In this document: positions 17,329 through 26,181 of the stretch, piece after piece
Layout: the number at the start of each line of letters is the position of its first letter
How positions within the stretch are numbered: the stretch's first letter is position 1
Assembly (NCBI GenBank): GCA_019750915.1
Contig: JAIENY010000023.1
Location: 1 to 62,606 of the forward strand
Direction: 5' to 3'
Length of the DNA stretch: 62,606 bases
DNA from: Xanthobacteraceae bacterium
GTDB taxonomy: Bacteria; Pseudomonadota; Alphaproteobacteria; Rhizobiales; Xanthobacteraceae
Translations under genes and position numbers: made by a program
The notes under the pieces: model-generated
Database searches by the model: none
What the model was told of the DNA's origin: nothing
Seen by the model: only the letters and a program-made list of their open reading frames with translations

Positions 17329-18684
17329 GTGCAACATGACGGTTCAAAAGGGTTTGCCTCTGCTGGAACGCTATCCGCCGCTGCTCGCTCCGCGGAGCGG
17401 CCGTTCCGGCTGTGGCCACGGGTGCTGGGTGGTCTGGTGCTTCTACTCCTGCTGGTGTTCGGCTGTGGCGGATGGGCGGCTATCGCCAGGCTTGAGGGTG
17501 CTATCGTCGCCTCCGGTACGGTGAAGGTCGACCAGAACCTCAAAGAGGTCCAACACCGGGACGGCGGCATCGTCAAAACGCTTGCGGTTCGGCAGGGTGA
17601 TCTCGTCAGGGAAGGACAGGTGCTCGCGACACTGGATGACGTCCAGATCAAGGCGGAACTCCTTATCGTGCGCTCGCAGCTGGGCGAAGCCTTGGGCCGT
17701 CAGGCGCGATTGGTCGCGGAGCGCGACAATTTGGCCGCGATCGAATTCCCGGCCGACCTCGGGAGGGTGTCGAGTACCGCGGATGCCGTAATCCACGGGG
17801 AAAGCCGCCTGTTCGCGGGTAACAAGCTCGGCCGGGATAGCCAGAAAGAGCAATTGGAACTCAGCATCAGCCAAACCCAGGAGGAGATCAAAGGAATGGA
17901 AGCGCGGCTGGCCGCCAAAGAGGAAGAGATCATATTGGTTGGCGCCGAGCGCGATAAGCTTGAGTTTCTGTTTGAAAAAAAGATCGTGGAGTATACGCGG
18001 GTTTATTCGGCGCGGCGCGATTGGGCGAGGATATTGGGAGAGCGCGGCGAGATCTCGGCCGGTATCGCCCGCGCCAGGGTTCGCGCCAGCGAAATCAGGG
18101 TCCAGATTATCGCCGTCGACCAGAATGCCAGCACCGAGGCGCAGCGTGATCTGCGAACCGTGGACGCCCGCATTTCCGAATTGAGCGAACGTAAACTGGC
18201 GATCGAGGACCGTCTGTCCCGCACCGAAATCCGGTCGCCCGCTTCGGGCTATGTGAACGAGCTGTTCGTCTACACGATCGGCGGCGTCATAACTCCAGCG
18301 GCCAAGATCGCGACCGTCGTTCCGCAAAATGCCGAACTCAAGTTCGAGATCAAGATATCGCCCGCCGATATCGATCAGGTGCAGGAAGGGCAGCCCGCCC
18401 GGATCCGCCTCACTGCGTTTAGCCGAACCACGACGCCGGAGATGAAGGGCGTGGTCGCCATGGTTTCGCCGGCCTCGGCGCGCGATCCGACCAACGGCCA
18501 GGAGCACTACATCGCCTACGTCAATCTACTGCCGAGCGAGGATGCGATGGTTCATCAGCGTGGTATGAAGTTAGTGCCGGGCATGCCCGCGGAGGTTTTC
18601 GTCTCGACGCAGGAAAGAACCGCAGCTTCCTATTTGACGAAGCCATTTACCGATCAGATGAACCGCGCCCTCCGGGAACGCTGA
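17329..18684 (+). CDS. HlyD/PrtE-family type I secretion adaptor (membrane fusion protein)
   Basis: This 451-residue periplasmic adaptor should join the inner-membrane ABC exporter to an outer-membrane TolC channel. A short cytoplasmic N-terminus is followed by one membrane segment (about 30-50, VLGGLVLLLLLVFGCGGWAA). A biotinyl-lipoyl-like half-motif follows (GTVKVDQNLKEVQHRDGGIV), then a long coiled-coil hairpin (about 100-290). The second half-motif (RTEIRSPASGYVNEL) and a C-terminal beta-barrel complete it. The GTG start is favoured because AAGGAG lies nine bases upstream. It follows the second RTX gene by 21 bp, completing a four-gene cluster of peroxidase, ABC protein, RTX protein and adaptor. 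Confidence 0.95.
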   Translation: MQHDGSKGFASAGTLSAAARSAERPFRLWPRVLGGLVLLLLLVFGCGGWAAIARLEGAIVASGTVKVDQNLKEVQHRDGGIVKTLAVRQGDLVREGQVLATLDDVQIKAELLIVRSQLGEALGRQARLVAERDNLAAIEFPADLGRVSSTADAVIHGESRLFAGNKLGRDSQKEQLELSISQTQEEIKGMEARLAAKEEEIILVGAERDKLEFLFEKKIVEYTRVYSARRDWARILGERGEISAGIARARVRASEIRVQIIAVDQNASTEAQRDLRTVDARISELSERKLAIEDRLSRTEIRSPASGYVNELFVYTIGGVITPAAKIATVVPQNAELKFEIKISPADIDQVQEGQPARIRLTAFSRTTTPEMKGVVAMVSPASARDPTNGQEHYIAYVNLLPSEDAMVHQRGMKLVPGMPAEVFVSTQERTAASYLTKPFTDQMNRALRER

Positions 18685-18688
18685 ATGC

Positions 18689-18727
18689 GTTCTGGCCAAC
18701 AAGGCGATTACATGAAGTTGCCAGAAC
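18689..18727 (+). terminator. Long-loop hairpin after the type I secretion cluster
   Basis: GTTCTGGC pairs with GCCAGAAC; a few more pairs are possible inside a loop of about 23 bases. It begins five bases after the adaptor stop codon. There is no strong T-run, so intrinsic termination is uncertain. The rest of the gap to 18984 holds no gene I can support. Confidence 0.4.
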
Positions 18728-18984
18728 TGCTTCAGCCATTTGAAAAGAAAGGAAAATGCTTTAGGTCTGTCTCGTTGGTTTGTCGGTCCATGTCTCCAGC
18801 GTGGACCAACACCGCGCCGCGATCCGGTAGCCGATGGTGCTGGGATCGTTGAAAGTCGCTGCAAGATGAAATAAGCGCGTTTGAGCCTGAGATTCATGCT
18901 TGGAAATCTTTCGCTATGTTTCGCGAAAATGCCTCTGATTGTCGTAGACTGCGGCATCAAACACTCGGGTAGGAGAATAAGAAA

Positions 18985-19326
18985 ATGGCGCGCGTACGTT
19001 GTATCACTGAGATGGGCATGGGCGTGGACGTTCACGGCAAGGACGGAACCAAGGCATCGCGACGCGCGGTGTCGGACGCTCTTCGTCATTCGAGCCTTAG
19101 CTTTTTTCCGCTGGTGGGCAAAACGCGCGACGATATGTTTGTCGATGTCACTGTCGCCGTGCCGGATCCAAGCGGGGTTGATACGGACGCAGTTGCCAAG
19201 GAACTGCCGTATGGCAAGATCACGGTGAAGGCTGTCAAGGGTGGACTTGAGGTGCCCTACGAAGGCGGAGATTCCATTCTGATCGCGAATGCTGCTGTCA
19301 TCGTTTACATCGACGATGGCAAGTGA
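18985..19326 (+). CDS. Lin0512 family protein
   Basis: This 113-residue protein matches the small Lin0512 family (TIGR02058 type) in length and in its motifs: an N-terminal EMGMGVDVHGKD run, the central HSSLSFFP and the terminal VVIVYIDDG-like end (here AAVIVYIDDGK). The family is widespread in bacteria and has no established function. AGGAG lies about ten bases before the ATG. It stands alone between the secretion cluster and a convergent cytochrome b561 gene, with about 100 bp separating it from the latter. No metal-binding or catalytic motif is obvious. Confidence 0.85.
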   Translation: MARVRCITEMGMGVDVHGKDGTKASRRAVSDALRHSSLSFFPLVGKTRDDMFVDVTVAVPDPSGVDTDAVAKELPYGKITVKAVKGGLEVPYEGGDSILIANAAVIVYIDDGK

Positions 19327-19425
19327 CCCGACATTGTAACCGAGGTTCGGGCCACGGAGTGACCCGAACCTCAAGCGAACCGAAATCTATTCGGCGCCCA
19401 CTCGCCGTTTCTCGTTTAGCTTGAG

Positions 19426-19965
19426 TTACGGCGTTGGCGCCATGCTCTCGAATACGCCATCCCGGCGGACCAGCGCGTGGAACAAGGCGGCGGCCAGATG
19501 CATCAGCACGAGAGCAAAGAAAGCGAAGGCCAGATAGAAATGTGCGTTCCAGAGCAGCGCATGAAGAGCATTGCTTTGAGGCAGGATGGGCGGCAGGCGA
19601 ACGTTGCCGAAAATAACGATCGGATAATGTGCCGTCGATAGCATGGCCCAGCCGATCAGTGGCATTCCGATCATGAGCACATAGAGCGCGTAATGCGAAA
19701 GATGCGCGGCTAGCTTCATCGGCTCAGGCAGATCCGCAGGTAGCGGCGGAGATCCATAGCGAGCCCGGACCGCTAGACGAACAAGGGCCAGCACCAAAAT
19801 GAGGATGCCGAGGCTCTTATGCGTGGCCAGCAGCGGGACGTATATCGTTGTGATTGTTGAGACCATCCCGACGCCGATGAAGAACATCGCGAGGATGCAG
19901 GCGGCCATGACCCAGTGCAGCAAGCGCTGAACGATCGTGAAGCGGAGAGTGCTGCTGTCGCTCAT
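19426..19965 (-). CDS. Cytochrome b561 (dihaem membrane electron carrier)
   Basis: This 179-residue integral membrane protein has four predicted helices with paired histidines for two b-type haems: H17 in LLHWVMA, a His in ATHKSLGIL, a His in AAHLSHYALY and one in LMHLAAALFH. Bacterial b561 proteins pass electrons between quinols and periplasmic partners. Its start overlaps the stop of the upstream catalase-like gene by 4 bp, so the two are translationally coupled. This catalase-like/b561 pairing is common in Proteobacteria. It suggests the membrane protein supplies electrons for periplasmic peroxide reduction; that is inference from context. Confidence 0.93.
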   Translation of the reverse strand: MSDSSTLRFTIVQRLLHWVMAACILAMFFIGVGMVSTITTIYVPLLATHKSLGILILVLALVRLAVRARYGSPPLPADLPEPMKLAAHLSHYALYVLMIGMPLIGWAMLSTAHYPIVIFGNVRLPPILPQSNALHALLWNAHFYLAFAFFALVLMHLAAALFHALVRRDGVFESMAPTP

Positions 19966-21020
19966 GGCTTGCTCGCTTGGGTATGAGGGTAGTACTTCGA
20001 TTCTGCGACCCGGGCATCATACGACTTTGCATAGGCCGCTGAACGTGCAGCAGGGAAGGGATCGTCCGACACCTTGATCCCATCGGGCAAAATGGTCGGA
20101 TCGAACGTGATGTTGCGGCACGGGCCGTCCGCTTCAGGCTCGATCTTCTGGATGATAAGCGTACCAACTTCAACCTTGCGTCGGTCATCTGGCCACGCCT
20201 TGGTAGGGTCGGCCGTTGGATCCCCTGCGTTGGCGACAGTCACGGTCATGGTCCAGCGTTGAGGCTCCTTGGCAACGCGCTGGGTGATGTCCTGCTCGAG
20301 ATAGTTCGGGCCGCCAAGTTTGTCGAAATCTTCCTTGGTGATCGGCGTGACTTGGGATTGTGGCGTCAACGACCACCGCACGGCGTGCTCGGTTCCCGAT
20401 TTATCGCTGAACGCGAACGCATTCAGGCCGTTATAGGGCTCTTCAGCGTAGCTGGGCGTCCATGAGCTGGTCGTTGCCCATTTGCCGAACGGTCCAAACT
20501 CGGGATGCGCCGCCGCAAAGTTTTTCATTGCATCCGCAGCCTTGCTGGCGGCCGCGTTCAGTAGCTCATAAAATTCGTTGGGTGTGGAAACCGCAAAGAT
20601 CGGTGCGTTGATCATCGCTGATCGCCATACGCCGCCATCCGGAGTTGAAATCTGAAGGCCGAGGCCACGAACCCGGACTTCCAGATCAGACGCATCCGGA
20701 TTGGTCGTGCCAAGATTGAAGCGTCCAAGAGCGGGATATTGCCCCTTGCTGAAAACCTCAGCGCGCGACAGTGCTGCACCGTCGCCGTTCGATTCAAATA
20801 CGCCAGTGAAGCAAACACCCTTGGCATGGTTTCGGCGGTGACCGAGCGTTTCTTTCGTTACAGGGCCGAATGCGGCGAGCAGTTTTGTCGATGTCAGGCG
20901 ATCGGGCGAGAGCCAGCCTGCGGTATAGGCAAAAGCGCCGGCTGTGCCGCCGACGACAACCGCGATCAACGCGAGTGACCCAATGGCAAATGTGCCGGGT
21001 GATTTATTCGAGGTAGACAA
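19962..21020 (-). CDS. Catalase-family haem peroxidase, membrane-anchored or exported
   Basis: This is a small catalase-fold protein of about 352 residues, shorter than true catalases (about 480 or more) and like the SrpA/catalase-related peroxidase group. The distal region reads RRNHAKGVCFTGVF, with the catalytic His in the family's HAKG motif. The C-terminal RSAAYAKSYDARV carries the likely proximal haem-ligand Tyr. A hydrophobic segment near the N-terminus (IGSLALIAVVVGGTAGAFAYTAG) indicates export. An upstream ATG at 21083 is possible, but the TTG at 21020 has GGAGAG close upstream and gives a better leader, so I chose it. It is cotranscribed with the cytochrome b561 gene, the probable electron donor. 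Confidence 0.88.
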   Translation of the reverse strand: MSTSNKSPGTFAIGSLALIAVVVGGTAGAFAYTAGWLSPDRLTSTKLLAAFGPVTKETLGHRRNHAKGVCFTGVFESNGDGAALSRAEVFSKGQYPALGRFNLGTTNPDASDLEVRVRGLGLQISTPDGGVWRSAMINAPIFAVSTPNEFYELLNAAASKAADAMKNFAAAHPEFGPFGKWATTSSWTPSYAEEPYNGLNAFAFSDKSGTEHAVRWSLTPQSQVTPITKEDFDKLGGPNYLEQDITQRVAKEPQRWTMTVTVANAGDPTADPTKAWPDDRRKVEVGTLIIQKIEPEADGPCRNITFDPTILPDGIKVSDDPFPAARSAAYAKSYDARVAESKYYPHTQASKP

Positions 21021-21427
21021 TATCGCTCTCCGGCGTTGAAGTGAGTTGATGGTCCGAAACAACTCGATGTTCGGACGCCACACTGCTTACACCGCGGTGC
21101 AGTATATATTCCAAGATAGGTTTGGCGAAATTCGATATCTTGCCAACATGCAAGATAAACAATGTTTGATTGGCCAAGGCGGCGCTTCTGCTCATGTGCA
21201 CGTTGCGGACTGTAAGCCGACGCGCCGTTTGTCGAAGACGATCCGCTCGAGCCGGCAGACGCGGCGCGGGAAATCTTCGAAAATCATGCTGCAGTCTTGA
21301 TGGGAAAGAGAGATCCGGCCGATATAACTTTTTGTATCGTCGTAGTAATGATTGTTCCGGGCGTTGAAGCCGATCTCGACTCCGATCATTTCGGACTCGG
21401 CGGAGACCATATGCAGCGGGGGGAGAT
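21021..21427. other. Intergenic region between divergent genes, no gene seen
   Basis: This 407-bp gap lies between the start of the catalase-like gene (minus) and the ArsC-type gene (plus). Open frames of 60-85 codons occur but have poor codon character and no ribosome binding site. It must hold both promoters; I could not assign either confidently. Confidence 0.4.
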
Positions 21428-21775
21428 ATGACGATCTCGATGTACGGAATTAAAAACTGTGACACGATGAAGAGGGCATTTGGCTGGCTCGACAAACACG
21501 GGGTCGGGTACGACTTTCACGACTATAAAAAAGAAGGCGTTGCCAAGGCGGACCTCGAGCGATGGTGCAAGCTCGTCGGCTGGGAAGCGTTGCTCAACCG
21601 CGCGGGCACGACATTCAAGAAATTGCCCGACGCCGATAAAGAGGGGCTGACGGAAAAGAAAGCGATTGCGCTGATGACTGCTCAGCCATCGATGATCAAG
21701 CGCCCGGTGCTGGTGCGGGGGCAGCATCTGCTTGTTGGATTCAAGCCGGAGATTTACGAGAAAGAGTTCGTGTAG
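21428..21775 (+). CDS. ArsC/YffB-family reductase-like protein
   Basis: This 115-residue thioredoxin-fold protein belongs to the ArsC/Spx superfamily, closest in form to YffB. It has the N-terminal YGIKNCDTMKRAFGWL motif with one active-site Cys, and the SMIKRPVLV segment near the C-terminus typical of the fold. ArsC proteins reduce arsenate with glutathione/glutaredoxin, but YffB-type members have no proven arsenate activity, and there are no ars genes nearby. Convergent with the PAS protein, with 15 bp between stop codons. The family call is firm, the substrate unknown. Confidence 0.9.
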   Translation: MTISMYGIKNCDTMKRAFGWLDKHGVGYDFHDYKKEGVAKADLERWCKLVGWEALLNRAGTTFKKLPDADKEGLTEKKAIALMTAQPSMIKRPVLVRGQHLLVGFKPEIYEKEFV

Positions 21776-21790
21776 GCGTCTCCGGACATC

Positions 21791-22423
21791 TTACTCGAAT
21801 TCAATCGTATGATGCGGCGAGATGCGCGGCGGCGGTGTAAAGTGAAGGTCTTTGTCGATCACGGATCGAACGATATCGACAGGTGTCTGATCGGCAATCA
21901 GCCGCTGAATCTGGAAGTGGCCGTCCGTGCTGATCGTCTCGAACGCCCCGATGATATTGGTAACGTGCTTGCCGTCGCTGAACGGAAGCAGCAATCTTTC
22001 CAGGTCAACCTGCCGTCCATCCCGGTCCTCGATCCGGGATATGGTGTAAACCGGCAGTCGGCGCCGAATGCATTCCTCGTAGATCGGCATGACCTGTGGA
22101 GCTCGGTCGGGCCCGAGGTACTCGCTTAACTCCCGTCCCAGTCCCTTGCGGCCGTAAGCCTTGCTGATCTGCGAGCCGTAGCTCGTGATCAGAATGCTTG
22201 CGTGATCGTTGTTCTCGCTGACGCTGTAGGAGACCAGCTTTGGACGGTCTTTTGCCGACAGAGCAGGATCGTACTCTGTGAATGCGGGCGGAGATTTTTG
22301 CGCGGCGTAGAGCAGAAGCCATCTGTTCAGCAGGTCTCGCTGCTGAATCGACCTGACGACTTCGGAATTTTTGCTTTCGAAGGGCGCAGGAGGATGGGTT
22401 GGGAAATCATTGGCGGCGGGCAT
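21791..22423 (-). CDS. PAS-domain protein (PAS_5-like)
   Basis: This 210-residue soluble protein resembles the alphaproteobacterial PAS_5 group. It shows the W-L-Y segment near the start (LNRWLLLYAAQKSPPAFTEY), a central GRKGLGRELSEYLGPD and a later RLLLPFSDGKHVTNIIGAFE, which together form the PAS-like sensor fold. No output domain (kinase, GGDEF or HTH) is attached, so it may act through protein partners. No cofactor-binding residue can be assigned. It is alone on its strand, convergent with the ArsC-like gene and divergent from livG. Confidence 0.8.
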   Translation of the reverse strand: MPAANDFPTHPPAPFESKNSEVVRSIQQRDLLNRWLLLYAAQKSPPAFTEYDPALSAKDRPKLVSYSVSENNDHASILITSYGSQISKAYGRKGLGRELSEYLGPDRAPQVMPIYEECIRRRLPVYTISRIEDRDGRQVDLERLLLPFSDGKHVTNIIGAFETISTDGHFQIQRLIADQTPVDIVRSVIDKDLHFTPPPRISPHHTIEFE

Positions 22424-22661
22424 CGAGATGGACCCCGGAATCTGGTTCCCGGATGGGTATCATGTGCCGTATTTCTGCAAACTGGAAGTGGAATTTACGG
22501 TTGCTGCTCCGTTACGTGGAAATGCAGTATTGTTGCGTTGCGGGCGACTAAGGTTGCCTTGCCTAACTCGTGCAAATTGCCGCATATTCCATTTTAGGAA
22601 ACGCGTGGCATCCAAGGCAAATATGCCGGTGCCTATTGCGGTGCGAAGGTGGGGATATTGA

Positions 22662-23420
22662 GTGGCCGAAGGTGAATTCATCCTTGAGACTCGAGGTCTG
22701 ACCAAGGAATTTGCGGGATTTGTCGCAGTCAGTGACGTGAACCTGAAAATACGGCGTGGAAGCATTCACGCCTTGATTGGTCCGAACGGCGCCGGAAAAA
22801 CAACGTGCTTCAATCTTTTAACGAAATTCTTGCGACCCTCAAAGGGCGAGATACTTTATAACGGCCGTGACATCACCGCCGAAAAGCCCGCGGACGTGGC
22901 ACGGCTGGGGCTTGTCAGGTCGTTTCAGATTTCCGCGGTTTTCCCGCATTTGACGGCGCTTGAAAATGTCCGCGTCGCCTTGCAACGCCAGCACGGGCAG
23001 TCCTTTGACTTCTGGCGTTCGAAATCGATCCTGAACAAGTTCAACTCTCGTGCGCTAGAATTGCTTGATGATGTCGGTTTGTCCGACTTCGCCAGCACGC
23101 CTGCGGTCGAGATGCCGTACGGGCGCAAACGCGCTCTTGAGATTGCGACAACGCTCGCGCTTGACCCGGAAATGATGCTGCTGGACGAGCCGATGGCCGG
23201 GATGGGGCATGAGGACATCGACAAAATCGCAGCACTTATCAAGCGTATTTCCGCAAATCATACGATCCTCATGGTGGAGCATAATCTGAACGTGGTCTCC
23301 AATCTGTCGCACCACATCACGGTTCTGACCCGCGGCCGCGTGCTCGCCGAGGGCGATTATGCGACCCTGACCAAGGACGAGCGCGTCAAAGAGGCTTATC
23401 TGGGGGCCGGTCATGCCTGA
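22662..23420 (+). CDS. livG: Branched-chain amino acid-type ABC transporter ATPase LivG
   Basis: This 252-residue ATPase of the HAAT family has Walker A GPNGAGKTT (40-48), Walker B LLDEPMAG, and the C-terminal GRVLAEGDY extension of LivG proteins. The signature region reads MPYGRKRALEIA, a variant seen in some HAAT ATPases. It starts at GTG with a GGTGGGGA stretch upstream, and overlaps livF by 8 bp. The order livG-livF-livH-livM is one operon, but no periplasmic binding protein gene accompanies it. The substrate could therefore be a branched-chain amino acid, urea, an amide or an aromatic acid rather than leucine. Confidence 0.9.
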   Translation: MAEGEFILETRGLTKEFAGFVAVSDVNLKIRRGSIHALIGPNGAGKTTCFNLLTKFLRPSKGEILYNGRDITAEKPADVARLGLVRSFQISAVFPHLTALENVRVALQRQHGQSFDFWRSKSILNKFNSRALELLDDVGLSDFASTPAVEMPYGRKRALEIATTLALDPEMMLLDEPMAGMGHEDIDKIAALIKRISANHTILMVEHNLNVVSNLSHHITVLTRGRVLAEGDYATLTKDERVKEAYLGAGHA

Positions 23421-24129
23421 TGCGGCAAGCGCGCCAGTCCTTGATGTCAAGAATTTGCAGTCGTGGTATGGCGAGTCTCACATCCTTCACGGCATGGAGT
23501 TCAACGTAAAGCCGGGCGAGGTGGTCACGCTGCTCGGACGTAACGGCGCCGGAAAATCCACCACCCTGAAGTCGATCATGGGAATGATCGGCAAGCGCAA
23601 GGGCTCGATTGCCTTTGAAGGCAAGGAGACGATCAAGCTTCCGTCGGAGAAGATCGCGCGTCTCGGCGTGGCGTTCTGCCCAGAGGAGCGTGGTATTTTC
23701 GCCAGCCTCGATGTGAAGGAAAATCTGCTGCTGCCTCCGACCATTCGTACCGGCGGCATGACGCTTGAGCGTATCTTCGATCTGTTTCCTAATCTCAAGG
23801 AACGATTGACCAGCCAGGGCACCAAGCTGTCGGGCGGCGAACAGCAAATGCTGGCGATCGCACGCATCCTGCGAACCGGGTCACGTTTTCTGATGCTCGA
23901 CGAGCCGACGGAAGGGCTTGCGCCGGTCATCATCCAGCAGATTGGCCACATGATCGAAAGGCTGAAGGCGGAGGGTTTCACGATCCTTCTGGTCGAGCAG
24001 AATTTCCGTTTCGCTGCCGGTCTTGCCGACAGGTTCTATGTCATTGAGCATGGCAAGGTCATCGACACCTTCGCCAGTTCGGAGTTGCAAGCGAACATGC
24101 AAAAACTTCATCAATATCTCGGCGTGTAA
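23413..24129 (+). CDS. livF: Branched-chain amino acid-type ABC transporter ATPase LivF
   Basis: This 238-residue second ATPase of the HAAT transporter has Walker A GRNGAGKST, the canonical signature LSGGEQQMLAIARIL, Walker B LMLDEPTEGLAP and the switch His in the final lobe (LLVEQN). The Gly-Leu-Ala-Pro run after Walker B is typical of LivF. It overlaps livG and is followed by livH two bases after its stop, so all four transporter genes are translated together. The two ATPases form a heterodimer under the LivH/LivM permease. Confidence 0.92.
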   Translation: MPDAASAPVLDVKNLQSWYGESHILHGMEFNVKPGEVVTLLGRNGAGKSTTLKSIMGMIGKRKGSIAFEGKETIKLPSEKIARLGVAFCPEERGIFASLDVKENLLLPPTIRTGGMTLERIFDLFPNLKERLTSQGTKLSGGEQQMLAIARILRTGSRFLMLDEPTEGLAPVIIQQIGHMIERLKAEGFTILLVEQNFRFAAGLADRFYVIEHGKVIDTFASSELQANMQKLHQYLGV

Positions 24130-24131
24130 CG

Positions 24132-24995
24132 ATGCAGGCGCTTTACGGACAACTTCTCGTCGGCCTGATCAACGGCTCGTTCTACGCGCTTTTGAGCCTC
24201 GGCCTTGCCGTGATCTTCGGCATGCTCAACATCATCAATTTCGCCCACGGCGCGCTCTATATGATGGGCGCCTTCGTCGCATATTTCCTGCTGCATTACG
24301 GCGGATTGAATTACTGGTTCGCGCTGTTGCTTTCGCCGCTGATCGTGGGCGCCTTCGGCATAGTGATCGAACGAACCATGCTCAAGCGTCTCGCGGGGCT
24401 CGATCCGCTCTATGGTCTGCTGCTGACCTTTGGCCTCGCATTGATGATCCAGGGCATTTTTCAGAACTATTTCGGATCTTCGGGACTGCCTTACAGCATT
24501 CCGCCGCAACTGACCGGTGGCGTCAATCTGGGCTTCATGTTCCTTCCGATCTATCGCGCCTGGGTGGTGATTTTCTCTCTGGCAATCTGTATAGCGACCT
24601 GGTTCATGATCGAGAAGACGCAGCTGGGCGCATATCTACGGGCCGCCACTGAAAATCCGCATCTGGTGCGGGCATTCGGCATCAACGTGCCGCGTATGAT
24701 TACGTTGACTTACGGGCTTGGCGTTGCGCTGGCGGCGCTCGCCGGCGTGCTTTCAGCGCCGATCAATCAGGTCGGCCCGCTGATGGGCGCCGATTTGATC
24801 ATTGTGGTGTTCGCGGTGGTTGTGATCGGCGGCATGGGCTCGATCCTGGGGTCGGTGATCACCGGTTTTGCTCTCGGTGTGGTCGAGGGATTGACGAAGT
24901 ACTTTTACCCGGAGGCGTCCAACACGGTGGTGTTCGTTTTGATGGTGCTGGTGTTGTTGGTGAAGCCGACAGGGCTGACGGGGCGGGCGAGCTGA
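24132..24995 (+). CDS. livH: Branched-chain amino acid-type ABC permease LivH
   Basis: This 287-residue inner-membrane permease has about eight hydrophobic segments and the LivH hallmarks: GLINGSFYALLSLGLAVIFG at the N-terminus, IINFAHGALYM, and VVIGGMGSILGSVITGF in the later cytoplasmic loop contacting the ATPase. Length and order fit the family. It is followed by livM after one base. No substrate-specific residues can be read from this subunit. Confidence 0.93.
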   Translation: MQALYGQLLVGLINGSFYALLSLGLAVIFGMLNIINFAHGALYMMGAFVAYFLLHYGGLNYWFALLLSPLIVGAFGIVIERTMLKRLAGLDPLYGLLLTFGLALMIQGIFQNYFGSSGLPYSIPPQLTGGVNLGFMFLPIYRAWVVIFSLAICIATWFMIEKTQLGAYLRAATENPHLVRAFGINVPRMITLTYGLGVALAALAGVLSAPINQVGPLMGADLIIVVFAVVVIGGMGSILGSVITGFALGVVEGLTKYFYPEASNTVVFVLMVLVLLVKPTGLTGRAS

Positions 24996-24996
24996 C

Positions 24997-25965
24997 ATGG
25001 CGATCATCACTGAGAATACCGCGCCGACGAAGGACCGTTCGTTTCCGGACGAAATGATCGGCTTTGCGGTCATGGCGGCGATTCTGGCCGTCGTGCCGCT
25101 AACGGGGATCTATCCTTATTTCGTGATGCAGGCGTTGTGCTTCGCGCTGTTTGCCTGCGCATTCAATTTGCTGATCGGCTATAGCGGCCTTCTGTCATTC
25201 GGGCACTCGATGTTTCTCGGTACGGCGGGCTACTTCACGGCGTACTCACTGAAGGCATGGGGAGCTTCTCCGGAGATCGGAATTATCCTCGGCGTGGTGG
25301 GCGCGGCCGCGCTTGGCGTCATTACCGGGCTGGTGGCGATCCGCAGGCAGGGAATCTATTTTTCGATGATCACGCTGGCGCTGTCGCAGCTGATCTATTT
25401 CATTTATCTGCGCGCGCCTTTTACCGGCGGCGAGGATGGCATTCAGAGCATACCGCAAGGCAGGTTGTTCGGCGTTTTCAATCTCGCCAATCCGACCGTG
25501 CTCTATTATGTTGTGGTCGTTATCTTCCTGCTGGCCTTCCTGCTGATTTATCGCATCGTGAATTCGCCGTTCGGTGAAGTTCTCAAAGCGATCCGCGAGA
25601 ATGAGCCGCGCGCCATATCGCTCGGATATAAGGCCGATCACTACAAACTGATGGCATTTATCCTCTCGGGCGCGCTCGCTGGCCTTGCGGGATCGCTGAA
25701 GATCTTTGTCGCGCAAAACGCCTCGCTCACCGATGTGCACTGGACAATGTCCGGCGAAGTCGTGCTGATGACGCTGGTCGGTGGCCTTGGCACTTCGTTC
25801 GGCCCCATCGTTGGCGCGTTCGTGATCGTGGCCATGCAGCAATATCTCGCCAGCTTCGGTCAGTGGGTGATGGTAATGCAGGGGGCAGTGTTCGTGATCT
25901 GCGTGCTCACCTTCCGCAGGGGACTGGTTGGCGAAATCGCGCACTACTTCAAACGCTGGCTCTGA
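24997..25965 (+). CDS. livM: Branched-chain amino acid-type ABC permease LivM
   Basis: This 322-residue inner-membrane permease is the partner of LivH. It shows FNLLIGYSGLLSFGHSMFLG, the ATPase-coupling loop AIRENEPRAISLGY, and VGGLGTSFGPIVGAFV, all LivM features. It is the last gene of the transporter operon. A GC-rich inverted-repeat region follows at about 26070-26111, before prfC. No binding protein gene lies on either side of the operon within the window. Confidence 0.93.
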   Translation: MAIITENTAPTKDRSFPDEMIGFAVMAAILAVVPLTGIYPYFVMQALCFALFACAFNLLIGYSGLLSFGHSMFLGTAGYFTAYSLKAWGASPEIGIILGVVGAAALGVITGLVAIRRQGIYFSMITLALSQLIYFIYLRAPFTGGEDGIQSIPQGRLFGVFNLANPTVLYYVVVVIFLLAFLLIYRIVNSPFGEVLKAIRENEPRAISLGYKADHYKLMAFILSGALAGLAGSLKIFVAQNASLTDVHWTMSGEVVLMTLVGGLGTSFGPIVGAFVIVAMQQYLASFGQWVMVMQGAVFVICVLTFRRGLVGEIAHYFKRWL

Positions 25966-26069
25966 GGTCTGAAACCGGAACGCAGCCGGCTTGACGGGGA
26001 TCACCGCGGCGCCCCATCTGCTGGCAACCGATTCCGGCAGGTGGTCCGTGTGCTATCCCGGTGCCAAGG

Positions 26070-26111
26070 GCGGCGGGTTGGGCCCCTTTCGGGGCGGGAA
26101 CGCCCCGCCGC
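26070..26111. other. GC-rich inverted repeats between livM and prfC
   Basis: GCGGCGGG (26070-26077) can pair with CCCGCCGC (26104-26111), and inside it GGGGCG pairs with CGCCCC around a GGAA loop. The two stems compete in part. It could be the end of the liv transcript or the structured leader of prfC. No T-run follows. Confidence 0.35.
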
Positions 26112-26181
26112 GGGCGGAACATTGGAAATCCGGGCATATCTTCTTGATCCAGCCGCGTTTCCCTGTCACACGCTCGCGATC

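Noticed and set aside
26041..26181. Longer prfC start at 26041
   Set aside because: The added 47 residues are Gly/Arg-rich, lie over GC-rich inverted repeats and exceed the usual RF3 length.
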